Shown: one piece after another, positions 11,041 through 22,800 of the stretch
Layout: every line of letters begins with the position of its first letter
Numbering within the stretch: the stretch's first letter is position 1
NCBI GenBank assembly: GCA_032622095.1
Contig: CP136066.1
Location: forward strand, 200,342,978 to 200,406,977
Origin: Siphonodentalium dalli
Taxonomy: Eukaryota > Mollusca > Scaphopoda > Gadilida > Siphonodentaliidae
Length of the DNA: 64,000 bases
Direction of reading: 5' to 3'
Translations under genes and position numbers: made by a program
Notes under the pieces: model-generated
Told to the model about the DNA's origin: nothing
The model's database searches: none
What the model saw: only the letters and a program-made list of their open reading frames with translations

Positions 11041-11859
11041 CAAAATGACTGCCTTGCTTAGTCATTAAAGCCACATGGCGGTTTGCTCTCCAAAATCCAC
11101 CTAACACTATTCGCTTTTGAATTTGTCCCGGTGTCGCAATAATGTAGGTCGATAAATACTTGAACTATCTTTCTACGGGCAGTGTATGTCTCATAAAGAC
11201 GAATTTGTGTCATACAACATACAACGTTGAACAGGGTGTTTGAGTCCAAAACAAACAACAGCCATGTGCATTGCATGGGACATAAAAGAGCGTTCCGTGT
11301 TAGTCTATTCCTGATATTGTAGAAATAAAGAGCGTTTGTTTGATTTTTGTGCAAAATATAGAAAACAGCTGAACATGACTGTGACCATAACAAGTGTTTT
11401 CCAGAACACATAAAGCCGGTATATCAATATTTCATGTATTTTTCAACCTATCTTATACCGCCTTCCAAATAACGTAGACAAAATATGGAAGCACGAATGA
11501 GCCATACCCGTTTAACTCATTACGTACAACATACGCAGTGATATAGCAGTTTATTTTATGCAATATTTCACTACTATGAACTTTGAACACGATGTTTTGG
11601 TCCCATTTGCCATTTGTACAGTTTGCACGACATGGAACAGGAAAAAAGCGTCCCGTGTTCCTGATATGGTTTAACCAAAGAGCGTTTGTTTCATTTATGT
11701 GCGAACAATTGAAAACAAGTGGAAAATGGCTGTTTTTTTTAGATCATATGAAACGGGTATGATACAACTATTTCGTGTACTTGTAAATCAATCTCATATT
11801 AACACCTTCCAAATTACGTAGTCAAAAATTGGTAGATCGACTGAGTACTTAGTATGGCC
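11040..11859. repeat. Dispersed repeat A, two partial copies
   Basis: 11290-11520 and 11640-11860 share, in the same order, 'AAAGAGCGTTTGTTT', a 'GAAAAC...TGGCTG'-type stretch and the 'CCAAATTACGTAG' tail. The 14740-15080 and 54590-54950 regions carry the same pieces, partly inverted. No coding capacity is seen. An opposite-strand frame at 11058-11411 is an artefact of the repeat. Confidence 0.5.
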
Positions 11860-12125
11860 TTAACCCTTTCATGGCTGGAGCTTCCTGGTTTTTTTGCGAA
11901 AACCCTGTGCCAATGCATTCTCTTATATATGCGAGTCGACCATAGTTCGCCTCGGATATATAAGAGATTGCATTGGCATAACAAATTTTCTATTATTTTT
12001 TATAATTGTTAAAAAATGTAAGAAAAACAAAAAAAAAATAATAAAAGATTGTTAAAGAATGTAAGAAATCATGATAAAAAATGATAAAAATTGTTAAAGA
12101 ATGTAAGAAAATAATTATAAAATTA
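11860..12125. mobile_element. TTAA element with palindrome cassette, decayed right end
   Basis: The left end is TTAA (11860-11863) followed by 'CCCTTTCATGGCTGGAGCTT'. One palindrome lies at 11909-11978. It is followed by several 'TTGTTAAAGAATGTAAGAAA' copies, the same spacer found between the paired palindromes of other copies. No right TTAA end was found. Confidence 0.65.
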
Positions 12126-12129
12126 TTAA

Positions 12130-12440
12130 AGAATAGAAGCATAAATTAAAAAATATAACCCATTCTGCACTTGTATTATCTTTTCGACATTTGAATTGGA
12201 ACATCATTTTAGTATAGACATTGTTAACAGAGACACACTCGAGAAATGCTATGTGTATTTCCAACTTTCTGAATTAAGCGCATATATCACTTATTATACC
12301 CGTTATTCCGTTGAATGGCGAGCCGCAGTGACACAGCGCACATTATAAAGAGCGTTCGTCTGGTAAGTCTTGTCGATGAAAAAAGTAGTTTAAATAGTGC
12401 CTATGTGAGCTTATTGCCCCCCGTAAAATTTATTTTCGGG
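12130..12440. other. Fragment of repeat family B, then unclassified DNA
   Basis: 'CCATTCTGCACTTGTATTAT' with 'GAACATCATTTTAG' matches internal parts of the family B copies at 37690-37780 and 47455-47540. The rest is unclassified. Confidence 0.4.
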
Positions 12441-13165
12441 TGACTATTGTAATCAGCTCCGTCCGTCTAACCGTCCGTCCGTCCGGAGTTATAACTCCAG
12501 TAATGATTGAAACTTGGCATGTAGGTGTCTCAACCAAGCACACAGATGCTCTGCAATTCTGGGTTTGATCCGATGTTCTTTTATGGAGTTATATCCCTTT
12601 TTTCAACTTTTTTTTTACTTAGAACATTTCTCACTTTTTCGGTTTCCGGATGATATCTCAAGTTTGGATCCTTTAATTGCAAATACCGTTTTATTGTGGA
12701 TCAGTCATATCAAGATACAGGTTGAGTTCGAATTTGAGTTTGATCCGATGATTTTACCTAGTGTTATGGATTTTTTTCGAATTTAATTTTTCTTTGGTTT
12801 CCGGATGATAACTCAAGTTTGGACTGTTCAATTAAAAATTCCGTTTTGTTTGTTAGTCATTGATATCAAAATACAGGTCAAGTTCGAATTTGAGTTTGAT
12901 CCGATGATTTTTCTCAGAGTTATGGGCTTTTCGACTTAGAAAATTAAATTTTCTTGTTTTTTCTTTGGTTTCCGGATGATAACTCAAGTTTGGATTGATT
13001 AATTGGAAATTCTGTTTTTTTTGTGGGTCCTTCATATCAAAATACAGGTCAAGTTCGAATTTGAGTTTGATCCAATGATTTTCCCAGAATTATGGGCCTT
13101 TCGACTTTGAAAAACATTTTTTATAATTTTCTGTATGAGGGTACCTTCATGGTGTAATCAACTCC
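12440..13165 (+). repeat. Degenerate 155-171 bp tandem repeat with GTCC leader
   Basis: A 'CCGTCCGTCCGTCCGGAG' leader and 'TTATAACTCC' precede three to four units marked by 'GGTTTCCGGATGATA' at 12641, 12796 and 12967. Each marker is followed by 'CTCAAGTTTGGA' and then 'CAGGT..AGTTCGAATTTGAG'. 'TTGATCCGATGATTTT' closes the unit. Frames in this block (12514-12786 +, 12853-13035 -) are repeat-derived. Confidence 0.8.
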
Positions 13166-13498
13166 TCCTACAGTTTTGATCGTAGATATTTGAAATTTCA
13201 GACTAAGTTCAGAGTATTGTTACCCACATATTGCGTGCAACGTGTATATAGATGACGGAATTTATTTTTACGGAATTATTAACCCTTTCGACTTAGAACA
13301 TTTCAACATTTTTTTTAATGTCTTTAACAAAACGGCATCGACTTGCCACGTTATCGGGGGACACTGTGGTCGGCCGACCTTTTATTTCGTATTGATATAA
13401 GCTCTATCCGGGATTATTTTGTACGACACATTTTACGACCATGAGAGCGTATATTTGTCCCAAATAAGCTCTAAAATGCTACATTCAACATAAGAACA
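13166..13498. other. No recognisable feature
   Basis: AT-rich non-coding DNA. A weak continuation of the preceding repeat ('CCTTTCGACTTAGAACATTT') is visible at about 13285. Confidence 0.4.
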
Positions 13499-13499
13499 T

Positions 13500-14715
13500 A
13501 TTGTGCTTATTTTCACGAGAACAGGCCGGTATTTCATATACCTATGGACAACATTAGAATACGCGAACGCCATTTGGGATAACTGTACTAATTGTAAATA
13601 TTAAAAAAGAGACGAGAAAATTGTAAAGTAAATTTATTCCACAAGATGATTCATAATATGTGTATATGAACGGTATAATAGCTCCCACCTTAATTACCTG
13701 ACGTATAACAATTTAATACACAAAAAGGCCAATAACATCAACTACAATTCCCAGCCTTTTATCCCAAAATTCCGCTCATTATCTGCTTATAATTTAACTT
13801 TATTTAGGCAGATAATCTGATTAGAATCGCCTCATTTTGAGTCGATAAAGTGCTGAAAATTAGAACGATTCTAAGCGATTCTAAGCTGACTATGTTCTCA
13901 AAATTACACAAATGAGCCAACTGACTCTTTAACATTTGTTTTCACTGTGGCCCACGTCATAAAACATAACGGGTAAGAGTCCACTATCTGTTATTTCAGA
14001 ATCACATTATGTACCTATTTCACATTATAGGTCGAATATGTGGGTAGTTCTGCGAGGTTATGTTGACAATTCCACGTAGTTTCATACGACATGCCACTCG
14101 TATATTCGGTTATTGCCGACGACGATGCAGCTTGTTCTCTCTAAAATCAGCACGTTGTCGGATTATAATATGATTTGTTTTATGGTCATAATCGGCGCAG
14201 AATCGACTTATTTTGAGTCCACAAACGAACTGAAAATGAGTGTTTTAGTGCCATTATCGACATAATAACTTATTATACGTTCATTGTGGGTGGATAATAA
14301 CCTGAATAAGCCAACTCACGACTTACCAGGTGGAAGCTGTTTGAAATGTGTTTTCACTGTGGCCCGCGTCATAAAACGGAATACCTGATGTAAGTCCATT
14401 ATTATTTCAGAATCAAATAATTCAATATGAACCTATGTGAATAGTATAGGTCGCTATGAACATATTTGCGCGAGGATATGCTGGTGAATTGATTTATTCG
14501 TGTTATTTTCCGCCCATAATGAACTTATAATAAGACATTGTGAGTCGATAATGACACTAAACACTATCATTTTCAGTTCTTTGCGATAATGATCCTAAAA
14601 CAGATCCTATCATAAGTATATAACGTGCTGTTTTGCGGGCGAATAGGCTCAACTAAAATAATATCAGCCTGTTCTCATGAAAATAATTACAATACAGGCT
14701 TATTTATAATTTCGC
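13500..14715. repeat. Old inverted-repeat element with internal direct repeat
   Basis: The outer arms share 'ATTTTCACGAGAACAGGC' (13512) and its near reverse complement at about 14667-14685. Inner arms 14229-14295 and 14513-14583 match as inverted copies around 'GAACTGAAAATGAGTGTTTT'. In addition, 13938-14060 and 14350-14465 are direct repeats sharing 'TTTTCACTGTGGCCC' and 'CGTCATAAAAC'. This suggests a decayed foldback or TIR element whose exact ends cannot be fixed. Confidence 0.45.
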
Positions 14716-14739
14716 TTAAACGGACATTGCTCATTCGAA

Positions 14740-15080
14740 TTTACAAATTTCTTTCTACGTTATTTGGAGCGACGGATACGATAGGTCGATAACTAAACGA
14801 ACTACTGATATACTGGTTTCATATGCTCTGAAAAACAATTTGCCAATGTCCCATGCATTTTTCAGCCGTTTTCAACTTTTCGTCATAATTCAGACAAACG
14901 CTCTTTATTGCCACCATATCAGGAATAGACTACCACGGAACGCTCTTTTCTGTTCCATGTCATGCATAGTTGTGTTTTCATTACTTCAATGCATCTTCTT
15001 TGCTTTTTTTTTGGTTACATAATGCTCATAGAAAGGTAGTTCAGATATTTATCGACCTATATTTCGATACTAAGAATAAT
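14740..15080. repeat. Dispersed repeat A, inverted and direct pieces
   Basis: It begins with 'CTACGTTATTTGGAG', the reverse complement of the repeat A tail. 'ACGCTCTTTATTGCCACCATATC' without its last bases and 'GTTCCATGTCATGC' follow, then 'GGTAGTTCAGATATTTATCG'. The same order is seen at 54600-54935. Confidence 0.55.
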
Positions 15081-15329
15081 TCAAAAGCGAATCACGTTAT
15101 GTGTATTTTGGAGGGCAAGCCGCCATGTGGCTTTACATAACTTCAAATGCGCTCTATATGGGCCTAAACGCTGGTTATTAAAACAGACATATATGGGACT
15201 ATTTCAATACCAAACCAGGGAAACGCCAAGGGTGGATCAATGTCCAGGTCTGTACGCTCAATATAAAGAGAGAAAATGAAGTTATAGTGGGTAAATTCTC
15301 TCAGTTTAAACCCGGGTCTCATACTCTGG

Positions 15330-15780
15330 CAAAGGTTCTTAACTCTGGAAAAAGTGCGGGCAAATCCTGCGCTATGAAGGACTGACGAACGAAGCTCTTC
15401 ACTATATACCCCGAATCCTCAATTCACAAATAAGTCAAAGGACAGCGCAATCCGATAATTAACACCAGAGTTACAAGCTGACATGTTCTTTCGGACACAA
15501 CATTCACCAATTTCCAAGTCAAACAAGGGCCGTAACTCTGGTAAAATTAATGGACGAAATGTGGATACCCTTTCCCAAAACCTGTACTATCACCATGCCA
15601 ACGGAGTCGAAAGGAAAACTAAATATAATGATAAAGACATCCACATCATAACGTTTGTTGACGCCTTTTACACTAAGTCCAGCAAAGGGCCATAACGCTG
15701 AAATCAAAGTGCGGACAAAACCTGCACTATATAGAGATCATTTCCACAATGCTGATCTATACCGTCATTTATAGCAAAGG
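15330..15780 (+). repeat. Degenerate 160-180 bp tandem repeat (AAGGGCCATAACTCTG type)
   Basis: Markers 'CTTAACTCTGGAAAAAGTG' (15345), 'GGGCCGTAACTCTGGTAAAA' (15527) and 'GGGCCATAACGCTGAAATCA' (15687) recur at 160-180 bp. Each is followed by a 'GCGGGCAAATCCTGC'-like stretch. I recall similar repeats as common in mollusc genomes, but this was not checked. Confidence 0.6.
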
Positions 15781-15881
15781 ACATCCAAATTGGACTTATC
15801 AACATGTATTTGGCAACATATCTTATACTTTGTTCCAAATTACGTACACAGAAGTTGGAAGCTCAAATGAGCCATGTCCGT

Positions 15882-16368
15882 TTAACCCTTTGAGTGCCAG
15901 GTCCGATTTGTGTATCAACGCATATACCCTGTGCCAATGCATTCTCTTATATATGCGAGTCGACCATAGGTCGTCTCGCATATATAAGAGTATGCATTGG
16001 CCTATAACAATTTTTCATCATTTGTTATTATTTTTTTTACAATTTTTTACAATTTTATTAATTTTTTCTCATATTCTTTAACAGACTTATTTTGTAGGTT
16101 TAGTGCCAGGTAATATCAGGTTTTTCATGGGAATCAAAATTATTACTATCAATACTTGGTGACAGTTTCGAGTTATAACATGCCCCTAAGGTTTAATCCA
16201 GTTTGTTTTTAAATTCGCTATAGCATGCTTAAGCATACCCAAAATAATCAACCAAAAAAAAAACCAAAACAATCTAAAAAACAAAAACAAAAACATTTAA
16301 TTTTAGGGCCGATTTTACAGACCGTAAATTATTTTGGGTTGGTTTAACCCTGGCACTGAAAGGGTTAA
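15882..16368. mobile_element. piggyBac-like MITE with GTGCCAGG termini and one palindrome
   Basis: TTAA at 15882-15885 and 16365-16368. The termini are 'CCCTTTGAGTGCCAGG' and 'CCTGGCACTGAAAGGG', inverted copies of each other. It carries one palindrome cassette (15932-16003) and an AT-rich spacer with reversed 'CATATTCTTTAACA'. The ends differ from type P1 although the cassette is the same, so the cassette occurs in different carriers. Confidence 0.8.
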
Positions 16369-16381
16369 ACCAACCCAAAAT
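16328..16381. repeat. 22-bp-stem hairpin across the MITE end
   Basis: 'ATTTTGGGTTGGTTTAACCC' pairs with 'GGGTTAAACCAACCCAAAAT' around a loop holding the element's terminal 'TGGCACTGAA'. The stem continues past the right TTAA, so it either predates the insertion or was produced by it. Confidence 0.8.
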
Positions 16382-16389
16382 ATGTTTTT

Positions 16390-17050
16390 TAAGAATACCG
16401 TGGCGTTTTGCTTGTTTCCCATACAGGTATAAACATGACATACCAAACCCAGACGTTGTTGATGGGGGCCAGTTAGATAGAAGTGGTCTTACATTTCAAC
16501 AATTAAGGACATTGGAAGTTTTGATACAAATTATTTCATACATGGATACATGTCATCAACAATATGTTGTCGACATATAATATACACACAATTTCATGCA
16601 TACACCCTAACGAATTGATAAATGCGCATGGACTATAAGGTAAACTGAATGCATTGTTGCATTATAAAAGAATATGGACAATTTACATATATACATATAC
16701 AATTAGTTTGTGCTTGAAGCGTCAGGCATGGTATATCTACATACACCCACTATTTGCCAAAGGAGTGTGGTGTATGGTACACCTAGTTGCAGCACAATTA
16801 ACACCCGCCATACTCATCTGTATGGGGATGATTTTTACCAAGTGGGGTATTACATTATGACGGGATATATAATGATGGCAGTGATTGTCATCAAGAGTTC
16901 AAGGGGGTAACTATGGTGATAACCTGTCGTGATGCATGTACTTCAACAGTCTATAATTCAATGCATGACGATGTTTTGCACAGTCACTTCTTTATTAGTC
17001 AATGTTTTGACTGTGAAGTATTGATAGATCGTGCTATGAATCTATACACT
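16390..17050. other. No recognisable feature
   Basis: Non-coding. Overlapping frames of 66-68 codons at 16654-16910 lack any domain and are not supported. Confidence 0.4.
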
Positions 17051-17055
17051 ATAGC

Positions 17056-17456
17056 TTAACCCTTTACCCAACAAACCCGCCAAAACCGGCCAAATAAAGC
17101 TTCAACAGCCTAAAATATCTTCGGTCTGTCTCAATAGAACCATACAAATATGGATATCATTGGAACCGGCTCATTGACCACATTGTGATGGTTACAGTTA
17201 TGCCCTGTGCCAATGCATTCTCTTATATATGCGAGTCGACCATAGGTCGCCTCGCATATATAAGAGAATGCATTGGCCTAAATAAAAAAAACAATTTAAC
17301 ACTTTTTACCATTTTGTCTTACATTCTTTAACAATTTTATAATTTTTAATGTGTTAAGCCAATGCATTCTCTTATATATGCGAGGCGACCTATGGTCGAC
17401 TCGCATATATAAGAGAATGCATTGGCACAGGGCCCTTCTGTTGGGTAAAGGGTTAA
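17056..17456. mobile_element. piggyBac-like MITE with two palindromes (type P1, copy 2, reversed)
   Basis: TTAA at 17056-17059 and 17453-17456, ends 'CCCTTTACCCAACAA' and 'TTGTTGGGTAAAGGG'-like ('CTGTTGGGTAAAGGG'). It is the reverse of 8337-8752, with high identity through the unique arm ('GGAACCGGCTCATTGACC') and the two palindromes at 17208-17278 and 17359-17428. No transposase. Confidence 0.85.
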
Positions 17457-17664
17457 GCCCGTATAGATGATATTCCACCAGTACAAAACCTTGGACCTTG
17501 TTGATGTCCTGATCCCTTCTGACAGAGAACTTGATAACATTGATCAAACGAAACACGGGATATAATAACATTTCGTTGTTAATACTTGTTCCTCAATAAT
17601 CTACTTCACAATAGGAAATGGTCTCAGATCGAGATTGCGTGCTCTTTTGTGACTTTTGTGTGCC

Positions 17665-17819
17665 GATATAAGAAATAAACGGCGGATTCAATGTGGTTAT
17701 GGGATTTTGACCGCGAGAAAATTTCAGCAAACTGCGAAGGGGTTCATGCGGAGTTTGCTGGATTTTTATCGCGGTCAAAACCCACGACCACGTTGAATCC
17801 GCTGTTTATTATTTATATC
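17665..17819. repeat. 155-bp foldback
   Basis: The left arm 'AATAAACGGCGGATTCAATG' continues with 'TGGTTATGGGATTTTGACCG'. It pairs with a right arm containing 'CGCGGTCAAAACCCACGACC' and 'ACGTTGAATCCGCTGTTTAT'. The inner arms 'CAGCAAACTGCG' and 'GCGGAGTTTGCTG' also pair, leaving a loop of about 16 bases. TA-rich flanks are consistent with a small TIR element. Confidence 0.85.
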
Positions 17820-17829
17820 TATATACTTA

Positions 17830-18900
17830 AATTCATTATGAACTTGGATTGTCTGTCTTTACCACTATTTATTCAACTTCAAATGAACGCATGGAGTTCA
17901 GTTAGGACAGTTCGAATCCTCGCTTTTTAGAAAACCAAACATTGTGAGCATCCGTTGGCGGAGAGCGGAAAAACGCAATTTCACAGTAAAGAATACACAT
18001 ATGACGAAATGTCTCTTTTTTTTTTAGCTTGTAATGAATGTATAGACGTGTTGATTTCAAGAATGGTAATATCTGAAACTGACAATTAAGTTTCGGCTGT
18101 GGATAAGAAATTGACAACACGCCGTTCTACCATAATGATATATTTGTGAGGTCGTGGAAATATGTGTAACGCAAGGAAAATGATCAAACTCTACTGAGTA
18201 GCGCGGCTATTTGAACATCAACGCTTGGTAACACGAAACGTATTGTATGGTTGCTCAGTTGTGCATTCGTCTGGTATTTCAGTATTAGCAGCAGTATAAT
18301 GCTATTGTGCAACTCTATATATATGGTCTGCGGTGCTCACGTAAAAAGACCCAATAGGAACCTCACACCATTGTTCGAGATGTTTCGAAAGTTGTGGGGT
18401 TATAAATAGAGTGTCGTCTTTATCTCATAACATAGTTGTGAGGCAGTGTGTGAGCTGAGAGATGTATGCACGTTCTCATGCCAACAATTGTCGAGATGTG
18501 GTTTGTATGATCTGATTGATGTGTAATCAGAGGTCTTGAGTTTTAGGTGAAGGGCAACAACACTGATTACGGACCAAAACACATTTCTTGCCAAATCCGG
18601 ACGTGCTGAATACTCAGTCGTTCAAGTCCGACAATCTCCGGTGATTTCCGGGATCAATGTGTTCATAAAGGACATTGAAAGAGACGTCACGTTACGTTCA
18701 TATGCTTATGAACGCATTGACTCAGGGGGCGTATCTACCGTAACGCTATGGGGAAATCGGAAGCGATATCAGGTGTATGTAAACATAGCACACTAAACAT
18801 TGAAGTAATTACCCGAAGTTCCTTAATTGTAAGCGACGCAAAGCAAACTTGCTCAAATCGTGCAATTTCAAGTCGGTGCCTTCATATACATGCAAAGGAA
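17830..18900. other. No supportable gene
   Basis: Frames of 60-80 codons on both strands without domains. No repeat in common with the rest of the window was noticed. Confidence 0.4.
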
Positions 18901-18907
18901 TCCATTA

Positions 18908-19435
18908 TTAAAGATACGGGCGGCCTTGGTGGTGGGTATGCTGTTGAAATATTCACCTCCGTCAAAAACCGCCATAAAGAGAACGAATAGTAAAATATAG
19001 ACAGACTTTGTTCTTACACCAATCAGAAATATGGCATAAACAGTATATTATTGTCAATTTTGTTTGATTTGTTATGTAAACAAAAGCAAAAAACGTTACG
19101 TTTCCTTTCTTTTGTTTCGATCCGGATATGGTAAACATAAAGAGCGTTATTTGTTACTGTTTTCCTGATATGGAAATAATAAAGAGCGTTTATATCATTT
19201 GTGTTTGTTTAACCAATAGAATTGCGCTGTGTTATGTAAACAGAAGCACAACTTCTGTAACACGAGCAGGCTCTTGTCTACGTACACCATCGTACGTCTT
19301 GACGACAATATACTCTTTACGCGTTGATTATGTTTGGAATATGAACAAAACTATACATATTTTAATATTCCTTCTGTTGATGGCGATTTGAACAAATATG
19401 AATATTTCTGCAACGAACGCCGCCCGTGCCTTTAA
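18908..19435. mobile_element. TTAA-flanked MITE, type P2, copy 1
   Basis: TTAA at 18908-18911 and 19432-19435. The ends are 'AGATACGGGCGGCCTTGG' on the left and 'GAACGCCGCCCGTGCCT' on the right, inverted copies of each other. The 528-bp body matches 58812-59340 throughout, and its last ~135 bp match 45069-45205. There is no long ORF, so it is non-autonomous and piggyBac-like by its TTAA target site. Both full copies carry the 'ATAAAGAGCGTT' motif. Confidence 0.85.
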
Positions 19436-19747
19436 TGGAACATGTAATAACTGAGAATGTACTGGGTTTTCTTTTATCAATGTTATAAACTTCCCTGTCA
19501 CAACAACAAAAAGTTCCAAGCTTTCATACCGGTGGAGTATGATCTCTGTGGTCATAAGCTAGAGTAGAGATTCATGGCGTGATCTATAATATTGCCGGAC
19601 AGGATGAGTATTTCTTACAGCAGAAAAACATACTGTAATTTGCTGGAAACACATGTACCATAGTAGCTATGTCATAACAGGTGTGTTGTCTTGATATGGT
19701 GCAATTTATTGACAAGTGGCCGTCATATTTATTACACAATAGTTAGT
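19436..19747. other. No recognisable feature
   Basis: Short unclassified stretch between the P2 element and the minisatellite. No ORF or repeat was seen. Confidence 0.4.
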
Positions 19748-19858
19748 TGCACATGTCCTCTGGTGCGACAACGTACCCGACACCAGTATCCACATGAATA
19801 CCTCAATACCCCAGGTGTAACAACGTACCCCAACACGAGTAACTACCTCAATACTTAA
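19748..19858 (-). repeat. Two decayed 49-bp satellite units in inverted orientation
   Basis: 'CCTCTGGTGCGACAAC' is the reverse complement of the satellite core 'GTTGTCGCACCAGGGG' with one change. It is followed by 'CCAGTATCCACATGAATACC', matching the reversed 'GGTATTAAGGTGGATACTCG'. A second, more decayed unit has 'CCAGGTGTAACAACGTACCC' and 'ACACGAGTAACTACC'. The orientation flips at about 19855 ('AATACTTAAGGTATT'). The array therefore starts with a head-to-head junction. Confidence 0.8.
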
Positions 19859-22800
19859 GGTATTAAGGTGAATACTCGTGGTGGAGTTGTCGCACCAGGG
19901 GACCTGTGGTTTTAATGTGGATACTCGTGGTGGAGTTGTCGCACCAGGGGACCTGTGGTATTAAGGTGGATACTCGTGGTTGAGTTGCCGCACCAGGGGA
20001 CCGGTGGTATTAAGGTGGACACCCGTGGTTGAGTTGTTGCACCAGGGGACCTGTGGTTTTAATGTGGATACTCGTGGTGGAGTTGTCGCACCAGGGGACC
20101 GGTGGTATTAAGGTGGACACCCGTGGTTGAGTTGTTGCACCAGGGGACCTGTGGTTTTAATGTGGATACTCGTGGTGGAGTTGTCGCACCAGGGGACCTG
20201 TGGTTTTAATGTGGATACTCGTGGTTGAGTTGTCGCACCAGGGGACCTGTGGTATTAAGGTGGATACTCGTGGTTGAGTTGTCGCACCAGGGGACCTGTG
20301 GTTTTAATGTGGATACTCGTGGTGGAGTTGTCGCACCAGGGGACCTGTGGTGTTAAGGTGGACACTCGTGGTTGAGTTGTCGCACCAGGGGACCTGTGGT
20401 ATTAAGGTGGATACTCGTGATGGAGTTGTCGCACCAGGGGACCTGTGGTATTAAGGTGGACACTCGTGGTTGAGTTGTCGCACCAGGGGACCTGTGGTAT
20501 TAAGGTGGATACTCGTTGTTGAGTTGTCGCACCAGGGGACATGTGGTATTAAGGTGGATACTCGTGGTTGAGTTGTCGCACCAGGGGACCTGTGGTATTA
20601 AGGTGGATACTCGTGGTTGAGTTGTCGCACCAGGGGACCTGTGGTATTAAGGTGGACACTCGTGGTTGAGTTGTCGCACCAGGGGACCTGTGGTATTAAG
20701 GTGGATACTCGTTGTTGAGTTGTCGCACCAGGGGACCTGTGGTATTAAGGTGGATACTCGTGGTTGAGTTGTCGCACCAGGGGACCTGTGGTATTAAGGT
20801 GGATACTCGTGGTGGAGTTGTCGCACCAGGGGACCTGTGGTATTAAGGTGGATACTCGTGGTTGAGTTGTCGCACCAGGGGACCTGTGGTATTAAGGTGG
20901 ATACTCGTGGTTGAGTTGTCGCACCAGGGGACATGTGGTATTAAGGTGGATAGTCGTCGTGGAGTTGTCGCACCAGGGGACCTGTGGTATTAAGGTGGAT
21001 ACTCGTGGTTGAGTTGTCGCACCAGGGGACCTGTGGTATTAAGGTGGATACTCGTGGTTGAGTTGTCGCACCAGGGGACCTGTGGTATTAAGGTGGATAC
21101 TCGTGGTTGAGTTGTCGCACCAGGGGACCTGTGGTATTAAGGTGGATACTCGTGGTTGAGTTGTCGCACCAGGGGACCTGTGGTATTAAGGTGGATACTC
21201 GTGGTTGAGTTGTCGCACCAGGGGACCTGTGGTATTAAGGTGGATAGTCGTCGTGGAGTTGTCGCACCAGGGGACCTGTGGTATTAAGGTGGATACTCGT
21301 GGTTGAGTTGTCGCACCAGGGGACCTGTGGTATTAAGGTGGATACTCGTCGTGGAGTTGTCGCACCAGGGTACCTGTGGTTTTAATGTGGATACTCGTGG
21401 TTGAGTTGTCGCACCGGGGGACCTGTGGTATTAAGGTGGATAGTCGTCGTGGAGTTGTCGCACCAGGGGACATGTGGTATTAAGGTGGATACTCGTGGTT
21501 GAGTTGTCGCACCAGGGGACCTGTGGTATTAAGGTGGATACTCGTGGTTGAGTTGTCGCACCAGGGAACCTATGGTATTAATGTGGACACTCGTGGTGGA
21601 GTTGTCGCACCAGGGAACCTGTGGTATTAAGGTGGACACTCGTGGTGGAGTTGTCGCACCAGGGGACCTGTGGTATTAAGGTGGATACTCGTGGTGGAGT
21701 TGTCGCACCAGGGGACCTGTGGTATTAAGGTGGATACTCGTGATTGAGTTGTCGCACCAGGGGACCTGTGGTATTAAGGTGGATACTCGTGATGGAGTTG
21801 TCGCACCAGGGGACCTGTGGTATTAAGGTGGATACTCGTGGTTGCGTTGTCGCGCCAGGGTACCTGTGGTATTAAGGTGGATAGTCGTCGTGGAGTTGTC
21901 GCACCAGGGGACCTGTGGTATTAAGGTGGATACTCGTGGTTGAGTTGTCGCACCAGGGGACCTGTGGTATTAAGGTGGATACTCGTGGTGGAGTTGTCGC
22001 ACCAGGGGACCTGTGGTATTAAGGTGGATACTCGTGGTGGAGTTGTCGCACCAGGGGACCTGTGGTATTAAGGTGGATACTCGTGGTGGAGTTGTCGCAC
22101 CAGGGGACCTGTGGTATTAAGGTGGATAGTCGTCGTGGAGTTGTCGCACCAGGGGACATGTGGTATTAAGGTGGATACTCGTGATTGAGTTGTCGCACCA
22201 GGGGACCTGTGGTATTAAGGTGGATACTCGTGATTGAGTTGTCGCACCAGGGGACCTGTGGTATTAAGGTGGATAGTCGTCGTGGAGTTGTCGCACCAGG
22301 GGACCTGTGGTATTAAGGTCGATACTCGTGGTTGAGTTGTCGCACCAGGGGACCTGTGGTATTAAGGTGGATACTCGTTGTTGAGTTGTCGCACCAGGGG
22401 ACCTGAGGTATTAAGGTGGATACTCGTGGTGGAGTTGTCGCACCAGGGGACCTGTGGTATTAAGGTGGATACTCGTGGTGGAGTTGTCGCACCAGGGGAC
22501 CTGTGGTATTAAGGTGGATAGTCGTCGTGGAGTTGTCGCACCAGGGGACCTGTGGTATTAAGGTGGATACTCGTGGTTGAGTTGTCGCACCAGGGGACCT
22601 GTGGTTTTAATGTGGATACTCGTGGTGGAGTTGTCGCACCAGGGGACCTGTGGTATTAAGGTGGATACTCGTGGTTGAGTTGTCGCACCAGGGGACCTGT
22701 GGTATTAAGGTGGATACTCGTGATGGAGTTGTCGCACCAGGGGACATGTGGTATTAAGGTGGATACTCGTGGTTGAGTTGTCGCACCAGGGGACCTGTGG

